In this document: positions 5,941 through 7,824 of the stretch, piece by piece
Layout: each line of letters begins with the position of its first letter
Numbering within the stretch: the first letter of the stretch is position 1
Origin: Pseudomonadota bacterium
Lineage (GTDB): Bacteria > Pseudomonadota > Gammaproteobacteria > DAOUQR01
Assembly: GCA_030625525.1 (NCBI GenBank)
Contig: DAOUQR010000041.1
Span: 1-7,824 of the forward strand
Length of the DNA: 7,824 nt
Reading direction: 5' to 3'
Made by a program: the position numbers and the translations under genes
Notes under the pieces: model-generated
Told to the model about the DNA's origin: nothing
What the model saw: only the letters and a program-made list of their open reading frames with translations
The model's database searches: none

Positions 5941-7824
5941 CTACATCCGATATGAGCGAGAACCATTCTGGTGCTGAGAGACATTGTTGTTATTGTCTTG
6001 AGACTCCATCTTGTCGAATCGCTCACCGTTTAGTTTGTTCTGTCGTGATACTTGTTTTGTTAGCTTTTTAAGTTCCTGCATCAAGGCTTGATTGGTTTCA
6101 TTCAAAGCTTGATTGGTTTTATTCAAAGCTTGATTGGTTTTATTCAACTCTTGCATAGACTGGATCAATAAGCCAAATTGTTCCGAATCGATGACGCTCA
6201 TACCTTGCTGTTCAGGGTTAGCAGGAGATTTTAACTGTTTTTGCTGTTTTTGCTTTTGTTGTATTGAAGTCGCTTCAGTCAGGAGGATAATCATATCGCC
6301 AAATGACTTAGAGACTTTGTTGTTGGCAGTTAACTGTAAGTTGATTTTTCTCGCCCAATCTAGCGGCCTGGGCATTTTCTCAGTGGACTCTGTCAACTTA
6401 GCTTCTTGTGTAATGTAAAATTTCACCATAGTAATATCATGATCTGTAATCCTCATATGGATCGGCATTTGATCATTATGATTTTTAATATTCATATCAG
6501 CGCCATTTTGAATTAAGAACAAAGCAATATCGGGATGTTTAATATAATGCAGCGCTGTATTCCCAAGCTCATCTTGACGATTGATATACATTGAAATTTG
6601 CTGCTTATTGTTATGGGGAATGCGTATATTTAGGATATATGCGATAAGAAACTTGATGAATTTAACATTAAGATGATTTTTACAGAGTAAATGGATCAGC
6701 GTCATACCATTATCAGCCCTCTCATTCTCAAAGGCTTTTGCTGTCAGAAGTACTTTAACGCCGTTAATACAGTCGTCAACGTTAACCTTATCATCCATTA
6801 ATTCCTGCATACAACCATTCAAACAATGAATATTTGAAGCAAGATCCTCCGAACCCGTAGTTGCTCCATATCCGATCAATTGACGTGCCAAAGACAGCTG
6901 ATTCATTAAGACCAGCTGTACCGGTAAATTAGAAATATTTTGAATGCCCTTGTGTGCCAAAAATGGTCTGATGAGCGGTTCAAAATACTTGGCTGAGTCC
7001 TTTAAGAATGGTTTCTTGCGCTGAATTAAGTAATCAATCGACCGCTTTTCTTTGCGGTCAACATCTTGGTCCCAACTGCTAGAATACTTTAACAGAACTC
7101 CAATTTTTTCTGCAAAAACATTCACTAAGCTTTTGAAACATATCTGAGGGCCATCTGGAAAATTTGGTGCTAACCCATATAGATATCTCTTTAGAACATC
7201 ATTACAACAATAGACGTTTAACACGCCGAGTGACACGCCGAATAACTTCTGGGACTTCTTATAGGCCTCAAACGCCAGCAAAAACATCCGAACCAAAACA
7301 TGAAGCGGCGTTTGTTTTAAGTCATTTTTCGCATCAACACATGTCGGCATGTTTGGCAACAAATTGATAAAACCCAAGTGTAAATACGTATTCCCCCCCT
7401 CCAAAATCATATCGCCTAAGAAATCGACTTTTGGTAGCGTTGGCAGCACTATTGTAACAAAAATCCCACCTATCTTCTCTTTCTGCATTCTATCCTTAAC
7501 TACACACTTAGCTAAGTTTTTAGGGATTAGATCAAATAGCTTCACGTAATGTTCTAATATAAAAGATAACTCTTTTTTAAGTTCACCGTTAAATGGCATA
7601 TTGTATATTTGCCTAAAATGATCGCAAAACACTGAAACGTCATACTCTCCAATCAATGCTTCAACTATACGGAGTTTAGCCCTATTTTTTCTAAGAGAGA
7701 ATAATGTGCAGACGATTCTAGAACGATATCCTTTGCCTATATGGTTATTAAGTGTTTTTAACCATTGGCGCGGCTCGGCATTCGGCTCGTGTGTTTTCTC
7801 CTCTAAATAAAATGGATTATCATC
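5941..7824 (-). CDS. Ankyrin-repeat protein with C-terminal coiled coil (partial, start lies beyond the right edge)
   Basis: The minus-strand frame is open from the window edge (first residues DDNPFYLEEKTHEP) to the TAG at 5941-5943, giving 627 visible residues. A TTG at 7654-7656 could start a 571-residue version. However, it has no Shine-Dalgarno, the 56 preceding codons are protein-like, and no other start codon occurs among them, so the real start is outside. Ankyrin-type signatures occur at visible residues 143-176 (NTYLHLGF, KQTPLHVLV), 371-380 (DNGMTLIHLL) and 418-458 (DELGNTALHYI, LFLIQNGADMNIKNHNDQMPIHM). A Gln/Lys-rich linker (about 522-540) leads to a coiled coil (about 553-597) with 7-residue LNKTNQA repeats and a hydrophilic Asn/Gln-rich tail. 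There is no signal peptide in the visible part. Ankyrin proteins in intracellular bacteria often act on host proteins; that role here is inference only. Confidence 0.85.
   Translation of the reverse strand, partial: DDNPFYLEEKTHEPNAEPRQWLKTLNNHIGKGYRSRIVCTLFSLRKNRAKLRIVEALIGEYDVSVFCDHFRQIYNMPFNGELKKELSFILEHYVKLFDLIPKNLAKCVVKDRMQKEKIGGIFVTIVLPTLPKVDFLGDMILEGGNTYLHLGFINLLPNMPTCVDAKNDLKQTPLHVLVRMFLLAFEAYKKSQKLFGVSLGVLNVYCCNDVLKRYLYGLAPNFPDGPQICFKSLVNVFAEKIGVLLKYSSSWDQDVDRKEKRSIDYLIQRKKPFLKDSAKYFEPLIRPFLAHKGIQNISNLPVQLVLMNQLSLARQLIGYGATTGSEDLASNIHCLNGCMQELMDDKVNVDDCINGVKVLLTAKAFENERADNGMTLIHLLCKNHLNVKFIKFLIAYILNIRIPHNNKQQISMYINRQDELGNTALHYIKHPDIALFLIQNGADMNIKNHNDQMPIHMRITDHDITMVKFYITQEAKLTESTEKMPRPLDWARKINLQLTANNKVSKSFGDMIILLTEATSIQQKQKQQKQLKSPANPEQQGMSVIDSEQFGLLIQSMQELNKTNQALNKTNQALNETNQALMQELKKLTKQVSRQNKLNGERFDKMESQDNNNNVSQHQNGSRSYRM
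6082..6144. repeat. Three tandem 21-bp repeats encoding the heptads of the coiled coil
   Basis: Units at 6082-6102, 6103-6123 and 6124-6144 are contiguous. The second and third are identical and the first differs at two positions. Each encodes one 7-residue unit of the form LN(K/E)TNQA in the minus-strand ankyrin protein. The unit length equals one coiled-coil heptad, so gain or loss of copies would keep both frame and heptad register. Confidence 0.85.

Noticed and set aside
6082..6144. Short regular repeats considered as a CRISPR array
   Set aside because: Units are contiguous without spacers and encode protein heptads in frame.

Overview
The window is a stretch of moderately AT-rich bacterial DNA. 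It is dominated by a compact minus-strand operon for a cytosolic NAD(P)-linked [NiFe] hydrogenase of the group 3b (sulfhydrogenase/HyhBGSL) type. Around the operon lie a toxin-antitoxin pair, a large palindromic repeat, a gene relic and a long ankyrin-repeat protein. Together with the coding style, this mix suggests a host-associated gammaproteobacterium, perhaps of the Legionellales/Coxiellaceae. That assignment is inferred from gene content and protein style; no taxonomic marker is present.

Left end (1-433): the 3' tail of an unrecognised plus-strand gene (stop at 91-93) is followed by a perfect 49-bp inverted repeat (arms 107-155 and 260-308) around a 104-bp spacer. A smaller hairpin (378-420) carries a 12-bp palindrome. 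Positions 434-1060 hold a HigB/HigA-type toxin-antitoxin pair on the minus strand, toxin first. Its near-consensus sigma70 promoter has a palindrome over the -35 box and would give an almost leaderless transcript.

Positions 1100-1464 are gene debris. An N-terminal piece of an AAA/P-loop ATPase sits almost exactly between two 17-bp direct repeats (1165-1181 and 1383-1399). The 3' end of the hydrogenase maturation protease gene runs close to this debris, and the protease looks C-terminally shortened.

Positions 1465-5797, minus strand, carry the hydrogenase operon in transcription order: beta (two [4Fe-4S] ferredoxin motifs), gamma (FAD/NAD(P)-binding, [2Fe-2S]), delta (small subunit with three FeS clusters), alpha ([NiFe] catalytic subunit) and a maturation endopeptidase. 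Junctions are tight: a 4-nt overlap, direct abutment, an 11-nt overlap and an 8-nt overlap. Electrons would pass from NAD(P)H through FAD and the FeS chain to the NiFe site, or the reverse. The protease would trim the C-terminal peptide of the alpha subunit after nickel insertion. No hyp metallocentre-assembly genes lie in the window.

Right end (5941-7824): a minus-strand ankyrin-repeat protein with a C-terminal coiled coil built on 7-residue tandem repeats. The frame stays open to the window edge, so its true start lies outside. The 5798-5940 gap between it and the hydrogenase operon should hold the operon promoter, but no convincing one is visible.
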